From: DAISKN01 sp964553925
GTDB lineage: Bacteria > Acidobacteriota > Vicinamibacteria > Marinacidobacterales > SMYC01
NCBI GenBank assembly: GCA_964553925.1
Contig: CAZKNR010000413.1
Span: 9,237-73,236 of the forward strand
DNA: 64,000 nucleotides
Direction: 5' to 3'
Shown: piece by piece, positions 1 to 6,810 of the stretch
How the letters are laid out: the number at the start of each line of letters is the position of its first letter
Position numbering within the stretch: the stretch's first letter is position 1
Position numbers and translations under genes: made by a program
The notes under the pieces: model-generated
The model's database searches: none
Told to the model about the DNA's origin: nothing
Seen by the model: the letters and a program-made list of their open reading frames with translations, nothing else

Positions 1-180
1 TGGCGTGGATGACTCGATGAGGATAGGAGTCGGCGAGCTCCCGCTCGAGCACCGAGCCCTGGGACTCGGAGACTTCCTGGAGGGCTACGAGATCGCAGTC
101 GGCGGATCGGAGCATCGCGATCAGCGCTCCCCGGTCGGCGAGCCCGTTGCCGATATTGAACGTCAGGATTCGAATGGAGA
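1..180 (-). CDS. Endonuclease/exonuclease/phosphatase family protein, N-terminal fragment
   Basis: Reading leftward from about base 178, the minus strand encodes SIRILTFNIGNGLADRG, then ADCDLVALQEVSES, and runs off the window edge. This is the N-terminal signature of the EEP superfamily: a first strand ending in the metal-site Asn of FNIGNG, and the Glu of LQEV that binds the catalytic metal. Members are Mg-dependent phosphodiesterases or nucleases. No ATG, GTG or TTG precedes the motif in this frame between about base 178 and the upstream stop region, so the start is unresolved; it may be a rare codon or the result of an indel. The preceding gene stops at 183-185, so the two were probably co-transcribed. 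Confidence 0.6.
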
Positions 181-182
181 AC

Positions 183-2252
183 CTACTGGTAGTCTCTGGG
201 TACGGTATCGTTCCAGGTCTTCTCCCGGACGAGAGTCCCGTTTTCCAAAAGTCGCCGGGTGTATGTGTAATAGAAATTATCGAGATCGCTCCGAAACGTA
301 AGCTCCGCCTCCCAGACGAGAGTGCGCCCTTCGAGCTCCACCACCATCCGGTGGCGCCCGCGAATCGGGGTGTCCTCCGGCTTTTTGTCCTGGGTCTCGT
401 GGGTAATGGTCTCCTGATACCGCTCCGTGCCCCAGGGATAACGGACGGCGCCTCCGTTCGTCGCCACGACTTTCGCCGCGCCGGTTTTCGGGTTGCGGTC
501 GATCGAGGAGACCTCTCCGTAGCCGGAAGGCGTTCCCTCATCGAGGCTCTCGTATCCCGGGAGCTCCGGATCCTCCGCCGGAGGGAGAAACTGTGGTCTC
601 GGCCGCTCCTCGAACGGCACCACCGGGAGCAGGACGCGCGTGCCGCTCTCGCCTCCGAGATGGAGGGTCGTCGTCATCGCGTAGGGTGTCGGCCAGAGCA
701 TCGGCCACTGCGCGTTTCCGGCCGCGAAGCGGATGCGATGGCCTTTGGGGAAGACCCAGGACGTGAAGTGCATCTCGATGTCGAGAGGGAAGGGGACGCC
801 CGGCTCGATAGCCTTTGGCTCTTTTGCCGATTCGCGGTGGGTTCCGTTGAATCCCGCTCCTGCCACCTGGGTGACAGTGCCGTCTGGGGCGACGTCGGAT
901 AAGCGCACGAACCAGTTCGCTCGTGGCGCGTCCGCCGACACTCTCAGGAGTGCGCGAGGGAGCCCGAGGATCTCGAGCTCGTCTTCGAGAGGCTCGGTGT
1001 CGTAGACCAGGCTGTACGCGTCCGTGGGCCTCTGATCGTGGGCGACGTCGCCCCACCACATCACGGGTCCTCCGGCCTCGACGCCGTTCGACGGCACGTA
1101 TCGCAGAAAGTGCGAGATCGCTTCTGGGGCTGTATCCGAGAGTCCATGGCTCGGCTGCGGGTAGAGGGCCCGGTCGCGGATGCGAGCGATGGGCCATCCC
1201 TCTTCCCAGCGCCACTCGCCCTCGACGCGTTCGAGGTACGGGCCCGGAGGGTGCCACTTTCGCACGAACACCGCGAAGCGCGGCTCTTCGAGGATTCCCG
1301 TATCGCGTCCCTTGAGCCAGTGATCGAACCAGCGAACCGCCTCGTGCCGCCACTCCATTCCCGGCTCGGGGTACGGGTCGTGGGGAAACGCGTGGGACCA
1401 GGGCCCGATCATCGCCTTCACCGGGGCCTTCACCTGCTCGAGAATCCGGGGGATGCTGTCGCGGTATCCGTCGTACCAGCCGCCGATGTGGAACGAGGGA
1501 ACGCGGAGGGATTCGTAGCGGCCCTTGAGCGCGGTCCGGTCCCAGAACGGCCCGTCGCGCTGCTGCCTTTTGTACGTCATCATCCATGGCCGGGTATCGA
1601 AGCGATCGCGGAAGTAGGCTTCGTCGATCCGATACTCCGGCGCTCCCGGCCGGGCGTTGTCGAGGTCCTGGCTCATTTCCCAGGAGTCGACGTGCATGAT
1701 GCCGTCCATGTAGTGCACATCGTCCTGGTAGAGATCCTCGGTGGCGTCGACGGCGATGATGGCTTTTAGGGCGGGCGGGTTGCGCATCGCCATCTGGATC
1801 GAGTTGAAGCCGCCCCAGGAGATCCCGAACATGCCGACGTTTCCGTTCGACCAGGGCTCTTTCGAGAGCCAGTCGATCACCGCCTCGCCGTCTTCCTGCT
1901 CCTGGTCCGTGTACTCATAGTCGATGAGCTTCCCCTCGCTCGATCCGGTCCCCCGGATGTCGACGCGGACGACGACGTAGCCGCGCCTCACGAAGTACGA
2001 GTAAAGGGGATAGTTTCTCCCTCGGCCTTCGGTCTTCCGATACGGAAGGTACTCGAGGAGAACCGGAAACTTCTCTCCCGCGACGCCGCCAGAGGGCATG
2101 AACAAATCCGCCGCGAGGCGCACGCCGTCCGGCATCGGGATCCAGGCCTCCGACATCGCGATCTCGTATACGGGAGGCGAGGGCTCGACTCCGCCCACGG
2201 GTTCGGACCAGATAACGGCAATGGTGAGGGCGGCCACGACAACTCTTCGCAT
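183..2252 (-). CDS. Exported CocE/NonD-family alpha/beta hydrolase (X-Pro dipeptidyl-peptidase-like)
   Basis: This 689-residue protein belongs to the S15/CocE family of serine acyl- or aminoacyl-hydrolases. Visible landmarks are the substrate-strand motif VRVDIRGTGSSEG, the nucleophile elbow GISWGG (catalytic Ser), a helical lid region, the His-containing stretch GPWSHAFP, and a C-terminal jelly-roll (PepX C-terminal type) ending in strand-rich sequence. The start at 2252 gives a signal peptide (MRRVVVAALTIAVIW) ending near VGGVEP, so the enzyme is probably periplasmic; a start 42 bases upstream would bury that signal. No clear Shine-Dalgarno sequence is visible. The true substrate cannot be read from sequence; ester or peptide hydrolysis is the family expectation. 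The EEP gene follows immediately. Confidence 0.85.
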   Translation of the reverse strand: MRRVVVAALTIAVIWSEPVGGVEPSPPVYEIAMSEAWIPMPDGVRLAADLFMPSGGVAGEKFPVLLEYLPYRKTEGRGRNYPLYSYFVRRGYVVVRVDIRGTGSSEGKLIDYEYTDQEQEDGEAVIDWLSKEPWSNGNVGMFGISWGGFNSIQMAMRNPPALKAIIAVDATEDLYQDDVHYMDGIMHVDSWEMSQDLDNARPGAPEYRIDEAYFRDRFDTRPWMMTYKRQQRDGPFWDRTALKGRYESLRVPSFHIGGWYDGYRDSIPRILEQVKAPVKAMIGPWSHAFPHDPYPEPGMEWRHEAVRWFDHWLKGRDTGILEEPRFAVFVRKWHPPGPYLERVEGEWRWEEGWPIARIRDRALYPQPSHGLSDTAPEAISHFLRYVPSNGVEAGGPVMWWGDVAHDQRPTDAYSLVYDTEPLEDELEILGLPRALLRVSADAPRANWFVRLSDVAPDGTVTQVAGAGFNGTHRESAKEPKAIEPGVPFPLDIEMHFTSWVFPKGHRIRFAAGNAQWPMLWPTPYAMTTTLHLGGESGTRVLLPVVPFEERPRPQFLPPAEDPELPGYESLDEGTPSGYGEVSSIDRNPKTGAAKVVATNGGAVRYPWGTERYQETITHETQDKKPEDTPIRGRHRMVVELEGRTLVWEAELTFRSDLDNFYYTYTRRLLENGTLVREKTWNDTVPRDYQ

Positions 2253-2279
2253 AGCGGCGGAAGGATAAGCGAAACCGAT

Positions 2280-2591
2280 TTGCGGCGCGAGCATCGGTAT
2301 CCCGTGAAGGTGAGGGCGAGCGAAATCGAGCGCGGAGCTTCCGCCATCGTCGCGTCCTACGAGCGGTCGAAGCCCGGGGGCGCATTCCTCGTGAGAGTCT
2401 CGGGAATCGATGGCTCAAGGAAGGGCTACCTCACGCGGGAGATCGTCTCGCGCCTCGAGCGGACCGGGGTTCGTGCGGTTGCCATCAACGTGGACGGCTG
2501 GCTCAACCTCCCCGAGGCGCGGTTCCGCCGGGAACGACCGGCGGAGCGGTTCTACGAGAAAACATCGTGCTTCGGAACGACGAAGCGATAG
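2280..2591 (+). pseudogene. Truncated uridine-kinase-like P-loop gene remnant
   Basis: The reading frame from a TTG at 2280 contains GAFLVRVSGIDGSRKGYLT followed by AINVDGWLNLPEARF and RPAERFYE. This is the order seen at the N-terminus of uridine kinase-like phosphoribulokinase-family enzymes: P-loop, then the DGW/NLP strand, then the FYE motif. In intact relatives the P-loop reads GIDGSGKG; here an Arg replaces a glycine next to the Lys. The frame stops at 2591 after about 100 residues, well short of a complete kinase. Deleting one base near 2560 would continue it as FYENIVLRNDEAIDL, so a frameshift is likely. The AAA ATPase gene begins about 90 bases downstream, so the kinase was probably interrupted when the island arrived. 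Confidence 0.6.
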
Positions 2592-2683
2592 ACCTCTCGG
2601 CAGCACTCTAGATGGCCACTCTGTCCAGGACGGAGTTGCCCCTCAAGCCGGCCGGTACTCGTGTAGAATCGAAATGGAGATCC

Positions 2684-3820
2684 ATGCGATTCACACGGGT
2701 CAAGCTGGAGAACTGGCGGAACTTTCTCGACGTTGACGTTCCCCTCGAGCGGCGGGCCTTCCTCGTTGGGCCGAACGCATCCGGCAAGTCCAATTTCCTG
2801 GACGCATTCCGCTTCTTGCGGGACATCGCCGATCCTCAAGGGGGCTTTCAATGGGCCGTCGATACGAAGAGAGGCGGGGTATCCCAGATCAGGTCCCTGC
2901 ACGCACGGCGTTACTCCAATATCGCAATCGAAGTCGACGTCTTGTTGGAGTCGACCGGTGCCTGGACGTACCGCTTGGAGTTCAACCAGGACAACCTGAA
3001 GCGGCCCATACTTCGCCGGGAGCTCGTGAAGTACGGTGACGAAGTTCTGCGGGAGCGTCCAGATCCTGAAGATAAGGGAGACGAAAAGAGGCTAACGCAG
3101 ACGCATCTCGAACAGCTCCACGCCAACAAAGCCTTTCGGGAGCTGCAGGAGTTTCTCGCAGGCGTCCGCTACCTTCACATCGTCCCTCAACTCATACGCG
3201 AGCCCGATCGCTCCGTAGGACGCGCTCGCGATCCTTACGGCGGTGACTTCCTGGAGCAACTCGCGGGCTCGAGCAAGAAGACTTTGAGCGCTAGGCTCCG
3301 GCGGATCACCGACGCGCTGAGAATCGCGGTCCCCCAGCTGGAGAAGCTGGAGCTTCATCGGGACGCGATGGGCGTGCCCCACCTCCGAGGGCTGCACAAA
3401 CACTGGAGGCCAAAAGCGGGTTGGCAAACGGAAGAACAGTTTTCCGACGGCACCCTCCGGCTTCTCGGCTTGCTTTGGGTCCTGCTCGACGGAGATCATC
3501 CTCTCCTTCTGGAGGAACCCGAGTTGTCCCTTCATCCAGAGGTCATCCGTCACCTTCCGGCGATGATGGCCCGGATTGGAAGAAAAAGCGCTCGCCAGGT
3601 CCTGGTGAGCACTCATTCGGCGGACCTTCTGACGGACGAGGGTATCGCGCCAGAAGAGGTGCTCTTCCTCGAGGTAACTCCTGAGGACACAAAAGTCCAT
3701 CGCGCCAGCGACGACCAGCAGATCATGGCTCTATACGAGCAGAATGTACCCATGGCCGAGGCGGTCCTCCCAAGAACGGCTCCGCAGGGCGCACAACAGT
3801 TGTCACTTTTCGGCGTTTGA
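2684..3820 (+). CDS. AAA family ATPase, SMC/OLD/RecF-like (candidate defence protein A)
   Basis: This 378-residue ABC-type ATPase has an SMC-like head. The N-terminus MRFTRVKLENWRNF leads into Walker A GPNASGKSN. The middle is a helical insertion rich in Glu and Arg. The C-terminal half has the signature-like FSDGTLRLLGL, Walker B LLLEEPELSLHPE with two acidic residues, and the switch histidine in VSTHSADLL. This layout matches OLD-type and AbiLii/AriA-type ATPases, which act with nuclease partners in phage defence. The ATG at 2684 is chosen because GGAGA lies just upstream and the family begins at the RFxxxKLENWRNF strand. A TAGAAT -10 lies at 2664-2669. The stop overlaps the TTG start of the TOPRIM-like gene. 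Family confidence is high; the defence role is inferred. Confidence 0.85.
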   Translation: MRFTRVKLENWRNFLDVDVPLERRAFLVGPNASGKSNFLDAFRFLRDIADPQGGFQWAVDTKRGGVSQIRSLHARRYSNIAIEVDVLLESTGAWTYRLEFNQDNLKRPILRRELVKYGDEVLRERPDPEDKGDEKRLTQTHLEQLHANKAFRELQEFLAGVRYLHIVPQLIREPDRSVGRARDPYGGDFLEQLAGSSKKTLSARLRRITDALRIAVPQLEKLELHRDAMGVPHLRGLHKHWRPKAGWQTEEQFSDGTLRLLGLLWVLLDGDHPLLLEEPELSLHPEVIRHLPAMMARIGRKSARQVLVSTHSADLLTDEGIAPEEVLFLEVTPEDTKVHRASDDQQIMALYEQNVPMAEAVLPRTAPQGAQQLSLFGV

Positions 3821-4416
3821 GCTCACGTGTTGTGTTCGTGACGGTGGCGGTGGAAGGGATTGTTGACGCCGCGGTCGCCGGGAAGATCTTGAGGTCGATG
3901 GGTCTCGCGCTAGGCCCCGTGCACGGCCAGAAGGGCAAAAATTGGCTGGACACGAACCTTCCCGGCTACAACAGCGGCGCCAGGTTCACGCCTTGGCTGG
4001 TACTCCGAGACTTGGACCAGGACGCGGAATGCGCTCCCGACTTGCTAGCATCGCTCCTCCGAGCTCCCGCACCCAACATGCGACTTCGCATCGCCATCCG
4101 TTCGGTGGAAGCTTGGCTTCTCGCCGATTCCGAACGTATCAGTAATTTCTTGCGCGTCGCGGAAAGGACCGTTCCGAGCTCTCCCGACGGACTGCCGGAT
4201 GCGAAGCAGACGGTCGTGGACCTCGCGCGCCAGTCGCAAAGTCGCGAGATACGGAAAGATCTCGTGCCGGAAAGAGGAACTAGCGGGAAGGTAGGACCCG
4301 CTTACACGGCCCGCCTCATCGAGTTTTCCCTCCAGAGATGGCGCCCACAAATCGCCGCAAGAAAAAGCGACAGCTTGAGTCGCTGCCTCGCGAGCCTCGG
4401 GGACTTGCGCCAATAG
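3817..4416 (+). CDS. TOPRIM-like/DUF4276-type protein (candidate defence nuclease B)
   Basis: This 199-residue protein starts at a TTG overlapping the stop of the upstream ATPase (TTGA), which implies translational coupling. The N-terminus VVFVTVAVEGIVDAAVAGK has the Glu of a TOPRIM fold; WLVLRDLDQDAEC supplies the DxD acidic pair; IAIRSVEAWLLAD resembles the third strand and Glu seen in DUF4276/DUF4435-like proteins. TOPRIM domains of this kind are metal-dependent nucleases paired with OLD-type ATPases (for example AriB in PARIS, or the nuclease half of OLD). Two alternative GTG starts lie within the next 25 bases. Catalytic activity is inferred from the acidic pattern; assignment to a named DUF is tentative. 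Confidence 0.6.
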   Translation: MSSRVVFVTVAVEGIVDAAVAGKILRSMGLALGPVHGQKGKNWLDTNLPGYNSGARFTPWLVLRDLDQDAECAPDLLASLLRAPAPNMRLRIAIRSVEAWLLADSERISNFLRVAERTVPSSPDGLPDAKQTVVDLARQSQSREIRKDLVPERGTSGKVGPAYTARLIEFSLQRWRPQIAARKSDSLSRCLASLGDLRQ

Positions 4417-4570
4417 TGTCCTGCCTGTGTTTTGTGCGGACTGCGAACTCCATCCGGACAGGGTTGGTGTCAAAATCAAAATTCGTTGACAGTGGAATCG
4501 CCACGCCTGATGGTAACGGGTCCTGCCCGAAGCTGCCCGGTCGGCGGTTGGTCCACTTTCGCCTCGCCGA

Positions 4571-4602
4571 TTGACTCCATATGGTAATAATATTATAATT
4601 AC
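4571..4602 (+). promoter_or_regulatory. Sigma-70-like promoter with overlapping palindromic operator for the antitoxin-toxin operon
   Basis: TTGACT at 4571-4576 and TATAAT at 4594-4599 are separated by exactly 17 bases. The predicted +1 (seven bases after the last T) is base 4606, the G of the antitoxin GTG start, so the transcript should be leaderless. The imperfect palindrome GTAAT-N9-ATTAC (4584-4602) covers the -10 element, and a further GATTAC lies at 4608-4613. This fits autorepression by the ribbon-helix-helix protein. The tract is strikingly AT-rich for this genome. Confidence 0.75.
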
Positions 4603-4605
4603 AAT

Positions 4606-4857
4606 GTGATTACAGTATCCATCACCGTTGACGAGTCCTTGCTGAAGGCCATTGATCGAGTCGCGCGAGACTCGAAGCGAACCCGCTCGGATATTTGCCG
4701 GCTGGCGTTGAACAGGTTTCTCCGGTCGGAGCGCGAAGCCCTCGCGGTCCGAGAAGAGCAGGAAGCTTACCGCACCCACCCGGTGACGGCCGACGAGTTC
4801 GATTCCCTGATCGCCGCCCAGACGATTCACGAGCTCGAAGATGAGGAAGAGCGTTGA
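4606..4857 (+). CDS. Ribbon-helix-helix (CopG/MetJ-type) antitoxin
   Basis: This 83-residue protein begins with an RHH fold: the strand ITVSITVDESLL followed by two helices (KAIDRVARDSKRTRSDICRL, then ALNRFLRSERE). The C-terminal 40 residues are acidic (ending ELEDEEER), as in antitoxins whose tail wraps the toxin. RHH antitoxins dimerise, bind palindromic operators through the strand pair, and neutralise the partner. The GTG start coincides with the predicted transcription start. The stop overlaps the TTG start of the MazF-like toxin by the same TTGA arrangement as the ATPase/TOPRIM pair. The call is confident as an RHH regulator; the antitoxin role rests on context. Confidence 0.85.
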   Translation: MITVSITVDESLLKAIDRVARDSKRTRSDICRLALNRFLRSEREALAVREEQEAYRTHPVTADEFDSLIAAQTIHELEDEEER

Positions 4858-5171
4858 CACGCGGCGAGATCTGGATGCATCGTTTCAAGCCTCCTGACAG
4901 AGAGCGACCGGTCCTGATCCTCACCCGTCCCGAAATGATCAGCGTTTTGAACACCGTTACCGTTGCCGCCTTGACGCGGACGATTCGCGAGGTCAGAAGC
5001 GAAGTCGTCGTCGGCGATGAGTGCGGGTTGAGAGTTCGGTCGGCGATCAACCTCCATCATCTCTTCACAATCCCGCAGTCCGGCCTCCACCGCTTCGTGG
5101 GCTCGGTCTCGGAGGAGACGTTACGGGCGGTACGACGAGCTCTCCTTCACGCCCTGGCGTTCGAACCCTGA
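4854..5171 (+). CDS. PemK/MazF-type endoribonuclease toxin
   Basis: This 105-residue protein has the MazF beta-barrel pattern: TRGEIWMHRF, then RPVLILTRPEMI (the P-V-L-I-L strand typical of MazF), VTVAALTRTIREVRSEVVVG, the long loop with SAINLHHLFTIPQ, and a C-terminal helix. MazF enzymes cleave mRNA at short sequences and are held inactive by the co-transcribed antitoxin. The start is TTG at 4854, overlapping the antitoxin stop. The last 51 bases overlap the 3' end of the convergent DUF1579 gene, whose final residues look like read-through, so insertion of this module may have removed the neighbour's original stop. Confidence 0.85.
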   Translation: MTRGEIWMHRFKPPDRERPVLILTRPEMISVLNTVTVAALTRTIREVRSEVVVGDECGLRVRSAINLHHLFTIPQSGLHRFVGSVSEETLRAVRRALLHALAFEP

Positions 5172-5723
5172 CGGGGCCTGCCGTGATACGCGGCGCAGCC
5201 GGGTCTCGCTGTAGAGCTCGAAGTCCTTCCCGGGCTCGGCGAGCTCGAAGCGCTCCACCAGCTCGTCTTCACCCACGAGGATGTAGGTTTCCCGCGCGCG
5301 AAAGCCCGCGGGGATGTTCTCTATCGCCTCGGTGACGAAGACGAGGGTTTTGTCGTCCTCGCTCGTGGACTCGTGGACGTACTGATTCACAAAGCCCTCG
5401 ACGTGGAATTGTCGCAGCACGTGCTTTCCGCGGGCCGAATCGAAGCTGATGAAACCGACGTCGCGGTGGTCTTCACCCGGATTTCCTTCCTGGGGAGGAT
5501 AGAACGACCGGTTGCGAACCTCGATGAAGCGCCCGTCCAGAACGAGCGCATACTCGCGGCTCACCTGGCTCTTGCCGGGTCGTCCTTGGCCCTCGCCTTC
5601 CCAGGCTCCGAGGAGGAAGTGGAGTTCCTGAAACCGATCGGGCTCCGTCGGCGCGGTGTTCTGCGCCCAGCTCGGAACCGTGAGCGGCATCAAGCAAACG
5701 ACGATTCTTGCGGCACGTTTCAT
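5121..5723 (-). CDS. Exported DUF1579-like beta-barrel protein
   Basis: The 200-residue protein starts with a signal peptide (MKRAARIVVCLMPLTVPSWA) and then the DUF1579 hallmark LHFLLGAWEGEGQG, followed by regular beta strands (YALVLDGRFIEVRN; DVGFISFDSARG; TLVFVTEAIENIP; ETYILVGEDELVERF). DUF1579 proteins form ten-stranded lipocalin-like barrels of unknown role, common in Acidobacteriota and Bacteroidota. The start at 5723 is chosen because GGAAGGAG lies just upstream and the signal peptide begins there. The last 20 residues (RQAPSGFERQGVKESS and beyond) are not barrel-like and are read through the 3' end of mazF on the other strand. This suggests a lost native stop. Confidence 0.75.
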   Translation of the reverse strand: MKRAARIVVCLMPLTVPSWAQNTAPTEPDRFQELHFLLGAWEGEGQGRPGKSQVSREYALVLDGRFIEVRNRSFYPPQEGNPGEDHRDVGFISFDSARGKHVLRQFHVEGFVNQYVHESTSEDDKTLVFVTEAIENIPAGFRARETYILVGEDELVERFELAEPGKDFELYSETRLRRVSRQAPSGFERQGVKESSSYRP

Positions 5724-5744
5724 CTTTCGGGCTCCTTCCGTCAG

Positions 5745-6250
5745 GCTTCTGCCCTGAAGCGGCACATAGATCTCTGTCCGCAGATCCTCGACCGCAGTGT
5801 TCCGCGGGTGGTTCAGGTAGTTCTTGATGCAAGGGACGTCGCAGAGTTCGCGTCCAAGCTGCGGGCACCAACTGGCCGCAGACCAGAGCATACGTTGCGG
5901 CAGGTCGCAGTGCTGCCCTCGATGCACGGCCACGGCGTCCTCCCCCCCTGGATCGGAATCTCGCTGACGCGGCTCCCGGGGGGCACGGACTGGTCGGAGT
6001 CGAGCGCGAGGCAAGCGTCATAGCGAGCGGCACCTCTCCGCGGCGTCATGTTCGGGTCGTCGTGGCACAACCCAAGGACGCGCGGCGTCGGCCCGAGTAT
6101 ACGATGACGCCCCGCCCAGGTCATGAGCCTGTCGAAGAGCGCGCCGATCTGATCGTAGCGTGCGACCTGACGCATCGCCGCGACGCGCACGGCCTCGATA
6201 CGTCGGATTTCGACGCCGAGCTCAAGCCAGGATCTGAGGCGCCTCGCGGC
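5745..6250 (-). pseudogene. GyrI/SbmC-like effector-binding domain gene, multiply frameshifted
   Basis: Three minus-strand frames must be joined to recover a GyrI-like domain. The first (about 6243-5948) reads RRIEAVRVAAMRQV, YDQIGALFDRLMTWAG, RVLGLCHDDPN and RYDACLALD. The second continues with GGEDAVAVHRG and later RELCDVPC, YLNHPRN and DLRTEIYVPL. A short third segment between about 5895 and 5860 supplies TYALVCGQLVPA. The first shift coincides with a run of seven C at 5942-5948. GyrI-like domains bind small hydrophobic ligands, often attached to AraC-type regulators; no helix-turn-helix part is found upstream. The gene cannot give a normal product. Confidence 0.75.
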
Positions 6251-6285
6251 GAGAGACGGACGACGGCCAGTCCCTAACGGGAGAC

Positions 6286-6748
6286 CGTAATCCTCGGCGC
6301 TTTCTCGTTTTGGACACGAACGCGTTGAGCTCGTTCGATCTGGAGACCACGACGTTCCGCGAGATCACATCTCATGGGAACCGCGTCTCGTCTGCGGCTC
6401 TCGATCCTACGGGAACGATAGTCACGACCGGGGACCTGGATGGAGTCGTGAGGGTAGGACCGGTTACCGGTGAGGCGCCGCATCTGCTCTTCGGCCGCAC
6501 GCTCGAGATCTCGAGCGTCGCCGTCTCCCCCGACGGCCGCCTGGATCGCCTCGGGAAGTCAGGACGGAACGATACGGCTCTGGCCCATGCCCGAAGGCCC
6601 GCCATTCCACACGCTCCCCTACGAGGAAATTCTCGAGCGGATTCGGGCCTTCACCAATCTGCGGCTGGTTCCGGACCCGGCATCGGAGACCGGCTATCGG
6701 ATCGAGGTCGGGCCCTTTCCCGGCTGGAGAACGCTTCCGGCCTGGTAG
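6286..6748 (+). pseudogene. WD40-propeller tail of a kinase-type protein, truncated and frameshifted
   Basis: Frame one contains WD40 blades: RVSSAALDPTGTIVTTGDLD, then LEISSVAVSPDGR. After base 6540 the match jumps frame and continues as WIASGSQDGTIRLWPMPEG and on to PYEEILERIRAFTNLRLV, stopping at 6748. One surplus C at about 6541 explains the shift. The closing segment resembles the C-terminus of acidobacterial Ser/Thr-kinase/WD40 proteins. The 5' part, including any kinase domain, is missing. Frame one stays open into the next gene, but that continuity is accidental. Confidence 0.7.
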
Positions 6749-6810
6749 GCGAGCGTCCATCCGACGCGCTGATATACTTCCGCTCGTCATCGAACGCGAG
6801 GGAGGGTGTC

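Noticed and set aside
5150..5180. GTTCGAA resembling a tRNA T-loop near the end of mazF
   Set aside because: No acceptor stem, anticodon arm or CCA can be fitted around it; it is mazF coding sequence.
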